A stretch of DNA of 64,000 bases from Massilia rhizosphaerae (GCF_016093545.1 NZ_JADKYX010000013.1:124001-188000); one strand, 5' to 3'. Shown: positions 18,164 to 27,145, numbered from the stretch's first letter. Made by a program: numbers and translations. Notes: generated by a model from the letters alone, not told the origin.

Positions 18164-18580
18164 ATGAACGATTCGACGGCGGATATCCGGTTCAACATCG
18201 GCGAAGCGGCGCGCGCGTCCGGAGTGACGGCCAAGATGGTGCGTCATTACGAGGCGATCGGCCTGCTGCCGCCCGCGCGGCGCACGGAGGCCGGCTACCG
18301 GCTGTACGGCATGGACGACGTGCGCATGCTGCAATTCATCCACCGCGGCCGCGCCCTGGGCTTTTCGCTGGATCAGATCGCCGACCTGCTCGCGCTGTGG
18401 CGCGACAAGGACCGCGCCAGCGCCGACGTGCGCCGTCTTGCGCTCGCACACATCGATGCGCTGGACCGCAAGATCGCCGAGCTGGAAGCGATGAAGCGCA
18501 CCCTCGCCACGCTGGCCGGCTCCTGCCACGGCGACGCGCGGTCCGACTGCCCCATCCTGGACGATCTGGCGGCCCACTGA
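18164..18580 (+). CDS. cueR: Cu(I)-responsive MerR-family regulator (CueR-like)
   Basis: 138 residues. A winged HTH (NIGEAARASGVTAKMVRHYE, then GYRLY) is followed by a dimerisation helix and a metal loop with two Cys in C-x7-C spacing (CHGDARSDC), the same arrangement as CueR Cys112/Cys120; the CPI that follows is also CueR-like. The start at 18164 has AAGGA upstream; an earlier ATG lies inside the -10 element. CueR proteins switch on copper export genes (copA, cueO). None is nearby, so its targets lie elsewhere. Confidence 0.88.
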   Translation: MNDSTADIRFNIGEAARASGVTAKMVRHYEAIGLLPPARRTEAGYRLYGMDDVRMLQFIHRGRALGFSLDQIADLLALWRDKDRASADVRRLALAHIDALDRKIAELEAMKRTLATLAGSCHGDARSDCPILDDLAAH

Positions 18581-18617
18581 TCCAGGCGGCTGGACCGCGC
18601 GGCGGCAATGCGGTCTA

Positions 18618-19532
18618 ATGGCTGACGAGTTCACCCAGCCATTCGCCATGCTTGTCCGCCTGCCGCTGTCCGCCTGCCTGATCGTGCTCGCCATCGTCGT
18701 GCTGGGCGGGGCCGTCGTCTGGGCGATCGGATCGAAACTGATCGCGGTCGAGCCGCATCCGGTGGCGCTGCCCGGCCTGGGCGCGGAAGACGTGGTATTG
18801 CGCCCGGCGCCCGACCAGCGCGTGGCCGGCTCCTTCCTGGCGGGACGCGGCCGGGGCGCCGTGCTGCTGCTGCACGGCATCCATGGCGACCGCCGCGACA
18901 TGGCGGCCCGCGCCCGTTTCCTTCAAGGGCACGGTTATGCCGTGCTGCTGATCGACTTGCCGGGTCAGGGCGCCAGCACCGCGTCGTCCGTGACGTTCGG
19001 CCTGCGCGAAGCGGATGGGGTGCGGGCCGCGCTCGCGGAACTGCGGCGCCGCGCGCCGGGGCAGCGCGTCGGCGTGATCGGCGTGTCGCTGGGCGCGGCG
19101 TCGCTGGTACTGTGCCGCGATTGTCCTCCCGTCGATGCCGTCGTGCTGGAATCGATGTATCCGACGATCGAGGAAGCCGTCGCGAACCGCCTGCGCATGC
19201 GGCTCGGGCCCGTGGGCGGGCCGTTGTCCGGGTTGCTGCTGTGGCAGTTGCCGCTGCGCCTTGGCATCCGGCCCGATGCGCTGCGTCCGATCGCGCGCAT
19301 CGCGGAGCTGAACGCGCCGGTGCTGATCGCGGCCGGCAGCGCCGACCTGCACACGACCTTGCCGGAAACGCGGCGCCTGTTCGCCGCGGCCGGGGAACCC
19401 AAGGATTTGTGGGTGGTGGAGGGCGCCGCGCACGTCGACCTGCACGCCTACGCGCCGGCCGACTACGAACGGCGAGTCGGCGGGTTCCTGGCGGCGCACC
19501 TCGATCCGGTAGTCGTCACCGACGGACGATGA
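18618..19532 (+). CDS. Membrane-anchored alpha/beta hydrolase
   Basis: 304 residues (or 294 from the ATG at 18648, with the anchor then at the N-terminus). One membrane segment (about 14-36) precedes an alpha/beta hydrolase domain. LLLHGIHGDRRDM gives the oxyanion strand, GVSLGAAS the nucleophile elbow (catalytic Ser), and GAAHVD the catalytic His; GSADLH may hold the acid. The substrate cannot be told from sequence. The gene ends just before a bidirectional terminator and is convergent with the tRNA-Leu array. Confidence 0.75.
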   Translation: MADEFTQPFAMLVRLPLSACLIVLAIVVLGGAVVWAIGSKLIAVEPHPVALPGLGAEDVVLRPAPDQRVAGSFLAGRGRGAVLLLHGIHGDRRDMAARARFLQGHGYAVLLIDLPGQGASTASSVTFGLREADGVRAALAELRRRAPGQRVGVIGVSLGAASLVLCRDCPPVDAVVLESMYPTIEEAVANRLRMRLGPVGGPLSGLLLWQLPLRLGIRPDALRPIARIAELNAPVLIAAGSADLHTTLPETRRLFAAAGEPKDLWVVEGAAHVDLHAYAPADYERRVGGFLAAHLDPVVVTDGR

Positions 19533-19560
19533 ACGATGAACGATGAGCCGGACGCCGGAA

Positions 19561-19606
19561 GCGCAAAACGCCGCAATCCTTGTGCAAAGATTGCGGCGTT
19601 TTGCGC
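19561..19606. terminator. Bidirectional terminator between hydrolase gene and tRNA array
   Basis: GCGCAAAACGCCGCAATC (19561-19578) and its exact complement (19589-19606) form an 18-bp perfect stem with a 10-base loop. The base of the stem has AAAA/TTTT runs, so the hairpin can end transcripts from both sides: the hydrolase (+) and the tRNA operon (-). Confidence 0.85.
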
Positions 19607-19641
19607 CGGTATTCCGGTGGCCGTTACGGCCGGGTAGCTTT

Positions 19642-19726
19642 TGGTGCCCACGGAGGGACTCGAACCCCCACACCTCGCGGCACATGGACCTGAACCATGC
19701 GCGTCTACCAATTCCGCCACGTGGGC
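19642..19726 (-). tRNA. tRNA-Leu (CAG), copy 4 in transcription order
   Basis: The reverse complement folds as an 85-base class II tRNA with encoded CCA: acceptor GCCCACG, anticodon loop TTCAGGT between CATGG and CCATG, a long variable arm and T-loop GTTCGAG. The anticodon is CAG, reading CUG codons. It is identical to the three copies upstream. Confidence 0.97.
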
Positions 19727-19757
19727 AAATCAACACTTCCAACAACAGGGTAGCTTT

Positions 19758-19842
19758 TGGTGCCCACGGAGGGACTCGAACCCCCACACCTCGCGGCACA
19801 TGGACCTGAACCATGCGCGTCTACCAATTCCGCCACGTGGGC
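19758..19842 (-). tRNA. tRNA-Leu (CAG), copy 3 in transcription order
   Basis: Same 85-base sequence as its neighbours, CCA included. The 31-bp spacer to the next copy is nearly identical to the following one (both contain CAACAxxxTCCxACAACA and GTAGCTTTT), so the unit was duplicated together with its spacer. Confidence 0.97.
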
Positions 19843-19872
19843 AATCAACACATCCGACAACAAGGTAGCTTT

Positions 19873-19957
19873 TGGTGCCCACGGAGGGACTCGAACCCCC
19901 ACACCTCGCGGCACATGGACCTGAACCATGCGCGTCTACCAATTCCGCCACGTGGGC
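19873..19957 (-). tRNA. tRNA-Leu (CAG), copy 2 in transcription order
   Basis: Identical 85-base class II tRNA with CAG anticodon and encoded CCA. Its spacer to copy 3 belongs to the duplicated unit. Confidence 0.97.
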
Positions 19958-19988
19958 AATCAAACAACCTTGCGCAATGCTCGCCAGC

Positions 19989-20073
19989 TGGTGCCCACGG
20001 AGGGACTCGAACCCCCACACCTCGCGGCACATGGACCTGAACCATGCGCGTCTACCAATTCCGCCACGTGGGC
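19989..20073 (-). tRNA. tRNA-Leu (CAG), copy 1 (promoter-proximal)
   Basis: Identical 85-base class II tRNA, the first to be transcribed. It lies about 150 bases downstream of a near-consensus promoter at 20233-20260. The spacer to copy 2 differs from the other spacers, so this may be the founding copy of the array. Confidence 0.97.
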
Positions 20074-20232
20074 ATTGGACCGCTTTGCTTGCATTGCTCG
20101 ACGTCGCCGTCGAATTCCGCTACGATATCAGGCTTTGCCATTTTGCGCTAGACCAACTTTCGTTCGATCCCGGCGCGCATCGCCTGCGCAGCGCCTTCGT
20201 TTTCGGCTGGGCCGTTTCCGAAGAGACCGAAA

Positions 20233-20260
20233 GTATAGCGGATGGCCGGCAAATGTCAAA
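20233..20260 (-). promoter_or_regulatory. Strong sigma-70 promoter for the tRNA-Leu array
   Basis: On the minus strand, TTGACA (20260-20255) and TATACT (20238-20233) are separated by 16 bp: a perfect -35 and a -10 with five of six matches. It points to the tRNA array and is the only strong promoter in the 343-bp gap between the tRNAs and rnr. The leader would be about 150 bases. I see no clear promoter for rnr in the same gap. Confidence 0.8.
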
Positions 20261-20416
20261 GGCCTCCGAGCGGGACAATCGCTGCACGCTTCGCGGGCGA
20301 AGTTAGGCGAATCCACCCGTCCTCCGTTACACTACGCCTGCCTGCGTGTCAATGTAACGATATCCACGCCGTCAGACAGAGGACGGCGTCACCACTGAAA
20401 AGATAAGAATACGAAT

Positions 20417-22993
20417 TTGAAGCACCCAACTCATACCATCCCAAGCCGCGAGGAAATCCTCGGCGTGTTCCGCCAGGCCCGGGGACCGCTCGACAGCGGC
20501 GCCCTGGCCCGAGCCCTGCAAGTCAACCCGGAAGCGGAAGGCGTGCTGACGCGCCGCTTGAATGCGATGGAGCGTGACGGCCAACTGCGCGCCAATCCGG
20601 CGGGCGAATATGCGCTCACGGACCATTCCAGTTTCATTTCCGGCCGCATCAGCGCGCACCGCGACGGCTTCGGTTTCGTCATCCCGGACGAGGGCGGCGA
20701 CGACCTGTTCCTGTCCGACAAGGAAATGCAAAAAGTCCTGCACGGCGACCGCGTGCTGGCGCGGGTCGTCGGCACCGACCGCCGCGGCCGCGCCGAAGGC
20801 ACGATCGTCGAAGTCACCGAGCGCGCCAACACCCACGTGATCGGCCGCCTGCTGAACGAGAACGGCGTCTGGGTCGTCGCGCCGGAAGACAAGCGCATCG
20901 GCCAGGACATCCTCGTGTCCGGCGCGCCCGGCAAGGCCAAGTCAGGCCAGATCGTCAGCGTGGAGCTCATCGAGCAGCCGTCGCGCTTCCGCCAGCCCAC
21001 CGGCAAGATCGTCGAAGTGCTGGGCGAACTGGACGATCCGGGCATGGAGATCGAGATCGCCGTGCGCAAGTTCGGTGTGCCGCACATTTTTTCCCCTGGC
21101 GCCATCAAGCAGGCGAACAAGCTGCCGAACGAAGTGCGCGACGCCGACCTGGCGGACCGCGTCGACTTGCGCGACGTGCCGCTCGTCACGATCGACGGCG
21201 AGGATGCGCGCGACTTCGACGACGCCGTGTACTGCGAACCCGTCAAGATCGGCCGCACGAAGGGCTACCGCCTGCTCGTGGCGATCGCCGACGTGAGCCA
21301 CTACGTCAAGCCGAACGACGCGCTCGACGGCGATGCGATCGAGCGCTCGACGTCCGTGTACTTTCCGCGCCGCGTGATCCCGATGCTGCCGGAAAAACTG
21401 TCGAACGGCCTGTGCTCGCTGAACCCGGCCGTCGACCGTCTCACGCTCGTGTGCGACATGGTCGTGACGACCGCCGGCGAAGTGAAGGCCTACCAGTTCT
21501 ACCCGGCCGTGATGCACTCGGCCGCCCGCCTTACGTACAACGAGGTCGCGGCCATCCTGGGCAACACCAACGGTCCGGAAGCGGGCCGCCGTCCCGGCAT
21601 CGTGCCGCACCTGCTGAACCTGAACGAGGTGTTCCGCGCGCTGCTGCAGGCGCGCCAGGAGCGTGGCGCGATCGACTTCGAAACGACGGAGACCTATATC
21701 GTCTGCAATGCGATGGGCAAGATCGAGAAGATCCTGCCGCGCACCCGCAACGACGCGCACCGCCTGATCGAGGAATGCATGCTGGCCGCCAACGTGTGCG
21801 CGGCCGACTTCCTCATCCGCCACGACCAGCCGAGCACCTTCCGCATCCACGCCGTGCCGACCGAGGAAAAGCTGAACCAGTTGCGCACGTTCCTGAAACA
21901 GGTGGGCCTGAACCTGGGCGGCGGCACGACGCCGCAGGCACGCGATTACGCCGAGCTGATGCTGCGTATCAAGGAGCGCCCGGACGCCACGCTGTTGCAG
22001 ACGATGTTGCTGCGCTCCATGCAGCAAGCCGTCTACAGCCCGGACAACGTCGGCCACTTCGGCCTCGCGTACGAGGCGTATGCCCACTTCACGAGCCCGA
22101 TCCGCCGCTACCCCGACCTGCTGACGCACCGCGCCATCAAGGCTGTGCTGAAAGGCAAGAAGTACGAGCCGACCGGTATCGACCTGTCCAAGTTGAACAC
22201 GACTGTGTCGAAGACGGTGCGCAAGCAGGCCGCCAAGGACAAGGCGGAAGGCAGGCAGAAGGATCCGAAGGACCTGACGATCTGGGATGCGCTGGGCGTG
22301 CATTGCTCGGCCAACGAACGGCGCGCCGACGAGGCGTCGCGCGACGTCGAGAACTGGCTCAAGTGCTACTACATGAAGGACCGCCTCGGCGAGGAATTCA
22401 CCGGCGTGATCTCGGGCGTGACGCCGTTCGGCATCTTCGTCCAGCTGGACCAGCTGTTCGTCGAGGGCCTCGTGCACGTGACGGGTCTCGGCACCGATTA
22501 CTTCCAGTACGACGAGGCGCGCCACGAGCTGCGCGGCGAGCGCACGGGCCAGGTGTACCAGCTGACGGGCCGGGTGACGGTGCAGGTGGCGCGCGTCGAC
22601 CTGGAATCGCGCAAGATCGACCTCGTGCTGGCGCAGTCCAGGGCGCAGGAACCCGTGCCGGCGCCGCTGGAACGTGCCCGCGCCGCCGCGCTGGAAGCCA
22701 CGGAATCCAAGCCGCCGCGGCGCAGGAAAGCAAAAGCGGCCAAGGGCGCCGTGCCTGTGTCGCAGCAGGAAGCGCGTGCGACCCCGGCCGAGCCGGCCGC
22801 ATCCACGTTCGGCGCCACCGACGAGAGCGAGGAAGACGTCGTGTTCGTGCCGCCACCGCGCGGCCGCCGCGGCGCCCGGGGTGCATCATCGGCAGCAAAA
22901 CCGGCCGCAGCAAAACCGACCGCGACGAAAAAGACCGCGGCGAAACAAGGCGCTTCCACGAGAAACGCCTCCAAAACCAGGAAGAAGAAGTAA
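20417..22993 (+). CDS. rnr: Exoribonuclease R
   Basis: 858 residues: an N-terminal winged-helix domain (SREEILGVFRQARGPLDSG), cold-shock domains, the RNB catalytic domain with DGEDARDFDDAVYCE (about 256-270, metal-binding aspartates), a C-terminal S1 domain (GEEFTGVISGVTPFGIFVQL) and a long Lys/Ala-rich tail (from about 750) typical of RNase R. It degrades structured RNA 3' to 5'. The start is a TTG at 20417; no upstream ATG fits and the conserved N-terminus begins there. The ribosome-binding site is weak. rlmB follows after three bases. Confidence 0.95.
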   Translation: MKHPTHTIPSREEILGVFRQARGPLDSGALARALQVNPEAEGVLTRRLNAMERDGQLRANPAGEYALTDHSSFISGRISAHRDGFGFVIPDEGGDDLFLSDKEMQKVLHGDRVLARVVGTDRRGRAEGTIVEVTERANTHVIGRLLNENGVWVVAPEDKRIGQDILVSGAPGKAKSGQIVSVELIEQPSRFRQPTGKIVEVLGELDDPGMEIEIAVRKFGVPHIFSPGAIKQANKLPNEVRDADLADRVDLRDVPLVTIDGEDARDFDDAVYCEPVKIGRTKGYRLLVAIADVSHYVKPNDALDGDAIERSTSVYFPRRVIPMLPEKLSNGLCSLNPAVDRLTLVCDMVVTTAGEVKAYQFYPAVMHSAARLTYNEVAAILGNTNGPEAGRRPGIVPHLLNLNEVFRALLQARQERGAIDFETTETYIVCNAMGKIEKILPRTRNDAHRLIEECMLAANVCAADFLIRHDQPSTFRIHAVPTEEKLNQLRTFLKQVGLNLGGGTTPQARDYAELMLRIKERPDATLLQTMLLRSMQQAVYSPDNVGHFGLAYEAYAHFTSPIRRYPDLLTHRAIKAVLKGKKYEPTGIDLSKLNTTVSKTVRKQAAKDKAEGRQKDPKDLTIWDALGVHCSANERRADEASRDVENWLKCYYMKDRLGEEFTGVISGVTPFGIFVQLDQLFVEGLVHVTGLGTDYFQYDEARHELRGERTGQVYQLTGRVTVQVARVDLESRKIDLVLAQSRAQEPVPAPLERARAAALEATESKPPRRRKAKAAKGAVPVSQQEARATPAEPAASTFGATDESEEDVVFVPPPRGRRGARGASSAAKPAAAKPTATKKTAAKQGASTRNASKTRKKK

Positions 22994-22996
22994 CGC

Positions 22997-23755
22997 ATGA
23001 AAAATAAAATGATTTTCGGCTTCCACGCCGTGACCTCGCGCCTGCGCCACGAGGCCGCCAGCGTGGAAGAGATCTTCGTCGACGCGGGTCGCCAGGACCG
23101 CCGCATGCAGGACCTGATCGCGAACGCGAAGGCAGCCGGCGTGCGGGTGATGCCGGTCGACGCCGAGCGCCTCGACAAGATCGTCGGCACGCGCCGCCAC
23201 CAGGGCGTGATCGCGTTCGCCAGCCAGCTGTCGCTGGCGCGCAACCTGGACGAGCTGCTGGACGCCGTGGAAGGCCCGCCGCTGCTGCTGATCCTGGACG
23301 GCATCACCGACCCGCACAATCTCGGCGCCTGCCTGCGCGTGGCGGACGGCGTCGGCGCGCATGCCGTCATCGCTCCGAAAGACCGTTCCGTCGGCCTGAA
23401 CGCGACCGCGGCCAAGGTGGCCAGCGGCGCCGCCGAGACCGTGCCTTACATCACCGTGACGAATCTCGCGCGCACGATGCGCGACCTGAAGGAGCGGGGC
23501 ATCTGGCTGATCGGCACGTCCGATGATGCCGACAAGGGCCTGTACGAAGGCGATTTCACGGGCCCGACGGCGCTCGTGATGGGTTCGGAAGGCGAGGGCA
23601 TGCGCCGCCTCACCCGCGAGACCTGCGACATGCTCGTTTCCATTCCCATGTTCGGCTCGGTCGAGAGCCTGAACGTCTCCGTGGCCTCGGGCGTCTGCCT
23701 GTACGAGGCACGCCGCCAGCGCCTGGCGCGCGAACCGAAATACCCGTCGGCGTAA
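22997..23755 (+). CDS. rlmB: 23S rRNA (guanosine-2251-2'-O)-methyltransferase
   Basis: 252 residues of the SpoU/TrmH knot family. An N-terminal substrate-binding domain ([22 protein letters not shown]) is followed by the three SpoU motifs: [29 protein letters not shown] and [22 protein letters not shown]. RlmB methylates G2251 in the peptidyl-transferase P-loop. The gene sits three bases after rnr, the usual rnr-rlmB pair. Confidence 0.95.
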   Translation: MKNKMIFGFHAVTSRLRHEAASVEEIFVDAGRQDRRMQDLIANAKAAGVRVMPVDAERLDKIVGTRRHQGVIAFASQLSLARNLDELLDAVEGPPLLLILDGITDPHNLGACLRVADGVGAHAVIAPKDRSVGLNATAAKVASGAAETVPYITVTNLARTMRDLKERGIWLIGTSDDADKGLYEGDFTGPTALVMGSEGEGMRRLTRETCDMLVSIPMFGSVESLNVSVASGVCLYEARRQRLAREPKYPSA

Positions 23756-23767
23756 CGCGTGCGTGAT

Positions 23768-23829
23768 GGTGGGCACGGGGTGCCCACCCTACGATACCTC
23801 CGCCGTAGGGCGGGCTCCCCGAGCCCGCC
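23768..23829. repeat. REP-like palindrome doublet
   Basis: Two neighbouring hairpins: GGTGGGCAC-GGG-GTGCCCACC (23768-23788) and GGCGGGCTC-CCC-GAGCCCGCC (23809-23829), each with a perfect 9-bp stem and 3-base loop, joined by a stretch whose ends CTACG/CGTAG also pair. This is the architecture of dispersed REP/BIME elements and sits where such elements are found, just after an operon (rnr-rlmB). Confidence 0.65.
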
Positions 23830-23925
23830 GGACGCTGACGTACCTGTCTTTCAAAATTGATTCCCTCACAAGCAAGTACGGCGCGGATAGGCTACCATGC
23901 CGTGTCACTTGCACGAATCACGACC

Positions 23926-24663
23926 ATGTTCTCCAACCTGCGCGAAGATATCCGAAGCATCATCGAACGCGACCCTGCCGCCCGTAACGCATGGGAAGTG
24001 CTCACCTGCTACCCGGGCCTGCATGCCGTCGTCATGCACCGCTGGGCGCACGCCTGTTGGCGCGCCAACCTCCGCTGGCTGGGCCGCTTCATTTCGTACT
24101 TCGCACGCATTCTCACCGGCATCGAAATCCACCCGGGCGCGACGATCGGCCGCCGCGTGTTCATCGACCACGGCTTCGGCGTCGTGATCGGCGAGACGGC
24201 CGTCATCGGCGACGATTGCACGATCTACCAGGGCGTCACCCTGGGCGGCACGACGCTCGTCGCGGGCACGAAGCGCCATCCGACGCTCGAGCGCGGTGTG
24301 ATCGTCGGCGCCGGCGCGCAGGTGCTGGGCGCGTTCACGGTGGGCGAATATGCCAAGGTCGGCTCGAACGCCGTCGTCGTCAAGCCGGTCCCGGCCGGCG
24401 CGACGGCCGTCGGCAACCCGGCCCACATCCTGCGCAAGGAAGACCAGACGCGCAGCGCCCAGATGTTCGCGGCCTACGGCGTCACGCCGAACGGCGACGA
24501 TCCGCTGTCGAAGGCCTTGCGCAACCTGATCAACCACGTGGCCCAGCAGGACGAGCAGATCGAGCGGATGTGCGCGACGATGAAGGCGGCCGGCATCCGC
24601 TGCCATACGCCGGACGAGAGTGATAAACTCGACCAGGCGCAACTGAACCGGCTCGTCGATTGA
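23926..24663 (+). CDS. cysE: Serine O-acetyltransferase
   Basis: 245 residues, the short form of the enzyme. A helical N-terminal part (MFSNLREDIRSIIERDPAA) leads into left-handed beta-helix hexapeptide repeats with the family signature IDHGFGVVIGETAVIGDD and GGTTLVAGTKRHPT. It acetylates serine with acetyl-CoA, the first step of cysteine synthesis. I start at 23926, where homologues begin; the frame is open 23 codons upstream but without a ribosome-binding site. It stands 37 bp before yceH. Confidence 0.93.
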   Translation: MFSNLREDIRSIIERDPAARNAWEVLTCYPGLHAVVMHRWAHACWRANLRWLGRFISYFARILTGIEIHPGATIGRRVFIDHGFGVVIGETAVIGDDCTIYQGVTLGGTTLVAGTKRHPTLERGVIVGAGAQVLGAFTVGEYAKVGSNAVVVKPVPAGATAVGNPAHILRKEDQTRSAQMFAAYGVTPNGDDPLSKALRNLINHVAQQDEQIERMCATMKAAGIRCHTPDESDKLDQAQLNRLVD

Positions 24664-24700
24664 AGCGATCGGCGGGCGCCGAACGAACAAAGGACCACCG

Positions 24701-25390
24701 ATGCAAGACGACATCCCGGGCAGCTTCGACCCGGCCTCCGACCTCGACCCGAACGAAATCCGCGTGCTGGGCGTGCTCGCCGAAAAAGAGGCGCTCACGC
24801 CCGACAATTACCCGATGTCCCTGAATGCCGTGATGAACGGCTGCAACCAGCTGTCCAGCCGCGATCCCGTGATGCAGCTGTCGGAAGACGTCGTCCACGA
24901 CACCTTGCAGCGCCTCATGCAGCGCAAGCTCGTGAACGGCATCGCCCAGGCCGGCGCGCGCGTCATCAAGTACGAGCACCGCATGCGCATCAAGTGGACG
25001 CTCGAACAGGACAAGCTTGCGGTGCTGACCGTGCTGATGCTGCGCGGCCTGCAGACGGCCGGCGAGATCCGCAGCCGCACGGGCCGCCTGCACGAATTCA
25101 AGTCGGTGGCCGAGGCGGAGTCCGCGCTGCAGTTCCTGATCGACAAATATCCGCCGCTCGTCGCGCGGCTCGAGCGCGCGCCCGGCACCAAGGAATCCCG
25201 CTACGGGCAATTGCTGGGCGGTCCGATCGACGTCGCGCGCGTGGACGCGGCCGCCGCTGCGGGCGGCGGCGCGTCCGGCGGATCGACCGGCGCCCGCGTG
25301 GCCCAGCTCGAGCAGGAAGTGACGGCGCTGCGCAGCGAAGTCGACGAACTCAAGGCGCAGTTCGCGGCGTTCCGTCAGCAGTTCGAGTAG
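24701..25390 (+). CDS. yceH: YceH family protein (DUF480, UPF0502)
   Basis: 229 residues. The DUF480 core is intact: DPNEIRVLGVLAEKEALTPDNYPMSLNAVMNGCNQLSSRDPVM, with a duplicated winged-helix arrangement (RVIKYEHRM, RTGRLHEFKSV). A Gly-rich linker and a C-terminal coiled coil (AQLEQEVTALRSEVDELKAQ) follow. Its function is not established; the fold suggests DNA or protein binding. The last 41 bases overlap the end of the convergent gene. Confidence 0.88.
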   Translation: MQDDIPGSFDPASDLDPNEIRVLGVLAEKEALTPDNYPMSLNAVMNGCNQLSSRDPVMQLSEDVVHDTLQRLMQRKLVNGIAQAGARVIKYEHRMRIKWTLEQDKLAVLTVLMLRGLQTAGEIRSRTGRLHEFKSVAEAESALQFLIDKYPPLVARLERAPGTKESRYGQLLGGPIDVARVDAAAAAGGGASGGSTGARVAQLEQEVTALRSEVDELKAQFAAFRQQFE

Positions 25391-26123
25391 CGGCGTCGGG
25401 CGCGCCGTCGCCGAATTGCACGAGCGCGTCGTCCGGCCATGCCGGGTCGCCGATCGGCACCATCACGTTCCAGCCGCGCGTGTCCAGCGTGCGCGACCGC
25501 GCGCCGTCGCGCAGCACCGCCCGCGCGTCGCGCCGGGCGGCGGGGACGCCGAAGTTGAAATCCTTCTTGCCGCACCAGTCCGACGTCATCATCAGCGTGC
25601 TAAGGGCCGCTTTCGCCAGGAACGGCATGTCGTGCTTGACGATGGCGATCGTCACCCGGCATTCCAGGCGCAGGTCGCCCAGCCGGCGCACGTCGTCCGG
25701 CAAGCCGGCCGTGCGCACCTCCGGATGCCCGGTGTACTTGCCGTTCTTCCGGTTCAGGATGAAGGTGGCGTCGGCGTCGTAGGCCGCCTGGTCGCGCGCC
25801 AGGGTGAGCAGGCCGGCGGCGTCGACCGGCACGCTTTCCTGGAAGCGGCCGTCGTCGCTCGCCAGCCTTAGTTGCAGGCCGTCGTCCGCGTTCGCCGGGG
25901 CGCCGTCCGCGTGGCGCATGCGGAAGCGCAGCGTGGCGTGCGGTGCCAGTTCACGGTGGGCGTCGAAGGCGTCGAGGCCGGCGGCGACGCTGCGGTACGA
26001 GCGCATCTCCGGGTCCGCGATGCCGGCCACGTGGACCGACGGCACGGGTTCGCCGGCATGCGCGGCGGGGAGGGCGCATGCCAGCAGCGCGCCCAGCACG
26101 ACGGTGATACGGACGATGCGCAT
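25350..26123 (-). CDS. Exported protein of unknown function in the ABC operon
   Basis: 257 residues from the ATG at 26123 (an ATG at 26141 would add six residues). A Sec signal (RIVRITVVLGALLACALPAAHAG) is followed by a domain rich in charged beta-strand-like segments, with Cys at RLECRVTI and WCGKKDFNFG. I do not recognise the family. It follows the ABC permease by 5-23 bp, so it is probably the fourth gene of the gntR-ABC operon. Its 3' end overlaps yceH by 41 bp. Confidence 0.65.
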   Translation of the reverse strand: MRIVRITVVLGALLACALPAAHAGEPVPSVHVAGIADPEMRSYRSVAAGLDAFDAHRELAPHATLRFRMRHADGAPANADDGLQLRLASDDGRFQESVPVDAAGLLTLARDQAAYDADATFILNRKNGKYTGHPEVRTAGLPDDVRRLGDLRLECRVTIAIVKHDMPFLAKAALSTLMMTSDWCGKKDFNFGVPAARRDARAVLRDGARSRTLDTRGWNVMVPIGDPAWPDDALVQFGDGAPDAATRTADGTPRTAP

Positions 26124-26146
26124 GGTTCCGTCGGGGCGCATGGCCT

Positions 26147-27145
26147 TCAGCCCTCGTCGCGCCAGCGGCGCATGCGCATCGCGGCGTACAGCATCGCGAT
26201 GCCCATCGCCACGCCGATCCAGGCGTCGATGCCGGCGAGGCTGCGGTAAGAGATGGTGAGCACGCCACCGGCGTTGATGGGGTGCATGGTCGGATACATG
26301 GCGTTCGGCGCGTTGCCGGGGAACGTGAACCAGATGCCCGGCACGATGCCGCCGAGGATGCGTACGACGACGTCGTTCGCATAATGCGCCAGCAACAGCG
26401 TCTGGCCGGCGAAATTCTCGAGCGCCGCGTTGATCCATTTGATGACGACGAGCGCCACGACGGGGATGCCCACCGCCCACAGCAACGGCTTCGATTTCGC
26501 CCAGCTCGACACGAGCAGCAGCCAGCCGACGGTGGGCAGCGCCCACACGACGTACACCGGCAGCAGGGCGGCGGCGCGCAGCGGCGACAGATACAGCTCC
26601 GGCGATGTCAGCAGCTTGGCGGAGATGTCCTGGCCGTGGGTGCCGAGCGCCACGCAGGCGATGAGTATCAGCGCCAGTGCGACGACGACGATCAGCGCGA
26701 TCGTGATCACGGGCGCGACGACCATCGCCGTGATGGCTTTGGACAGTACCGTCATCGGATCGGAAACGGGGAGCGACTTCCAGAACAGGATGCTGCGGTC
26801 GCGGCGCTCGTCGTACAGTGCGCCAAGGCAGTAGAAGAATACGACCCCGGTCAGGATCGCGAACAGGGGTGCCGACGCGCTCATGTAAGCGCCGGTGGCG
26901 AGCATCCCGGCCGCCATTATCGCCTTATGGACCGGGACGCCGTCCGGGTGGAAATTCATCGTCAGCTTTTCCGGATAGCCGTGCACCGTGATGACATAGG
27001 CGAGGATGCCGCCCATCAGCACCACGAGGAGTGCGCCGACCACCACGGGCGCCCAGAACATCGAGCCCTTGTGTTCCCAGAACTCGCGGCGCAGCAGCCA
27101 GGTCATGGTGTTCGCGCTCATATTCGCGCTGGTGTTCGGTTTCAT
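26147..27145 (-). CDS. ABC transporter permease
   Basis: 332 residues with about six membrane segments (near 32-55, 82-105, 130-160, 190-215, 225-245, 300-320), typical of ABC-2-type permeases. A large extracytoplasmic loop follows the first helix. It overlaps the ATPase gene by four bases. YtrA-regulated ABC systems respond to envelope stress in Firmicutes; the substrate here is unknown. Confidence 0.8.
   Translation of the reverse strand: MKPNTSANMSANTMTWLLRREFWEHKGSMFWAPVVVGALLVVLMGGILAYVITVHGYPEKLTMNFHPDGVPVHKAIMAAGMLATGAYMSASAPLFAILTGVVFFYCLGALYDERRDRSILFWKSLPVSDPMTVLSKAITAMVVAPVITIALIVVVALALILIACVALGTHGQDISAKLLTSPELYLSPLRAAALLPVYVVWALPTVGWLLLVSSWAKSKPLLWAVGIPVVALVVIKWINAALENFAGQTLLLAHYANDVVVRILGGIVPGIWFTFPGNAPNAMYPTMHPINAGGVLTISYRSLAGIDAWIGVAMGIAMLYAAMRMRRWRDEG

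Noticed and set aside
19543-20045. Short open frames through the tRNA-Leu array on both strands
   Set aside because: They translate tRNA sequence; no independent coding signal.
19642-20073. Regularly spaced repeats that could suggest a CRISPR array
   Set aside because: Each unit folds as a class II tRNA with encoded CCA, and the spacers are similar to each other.
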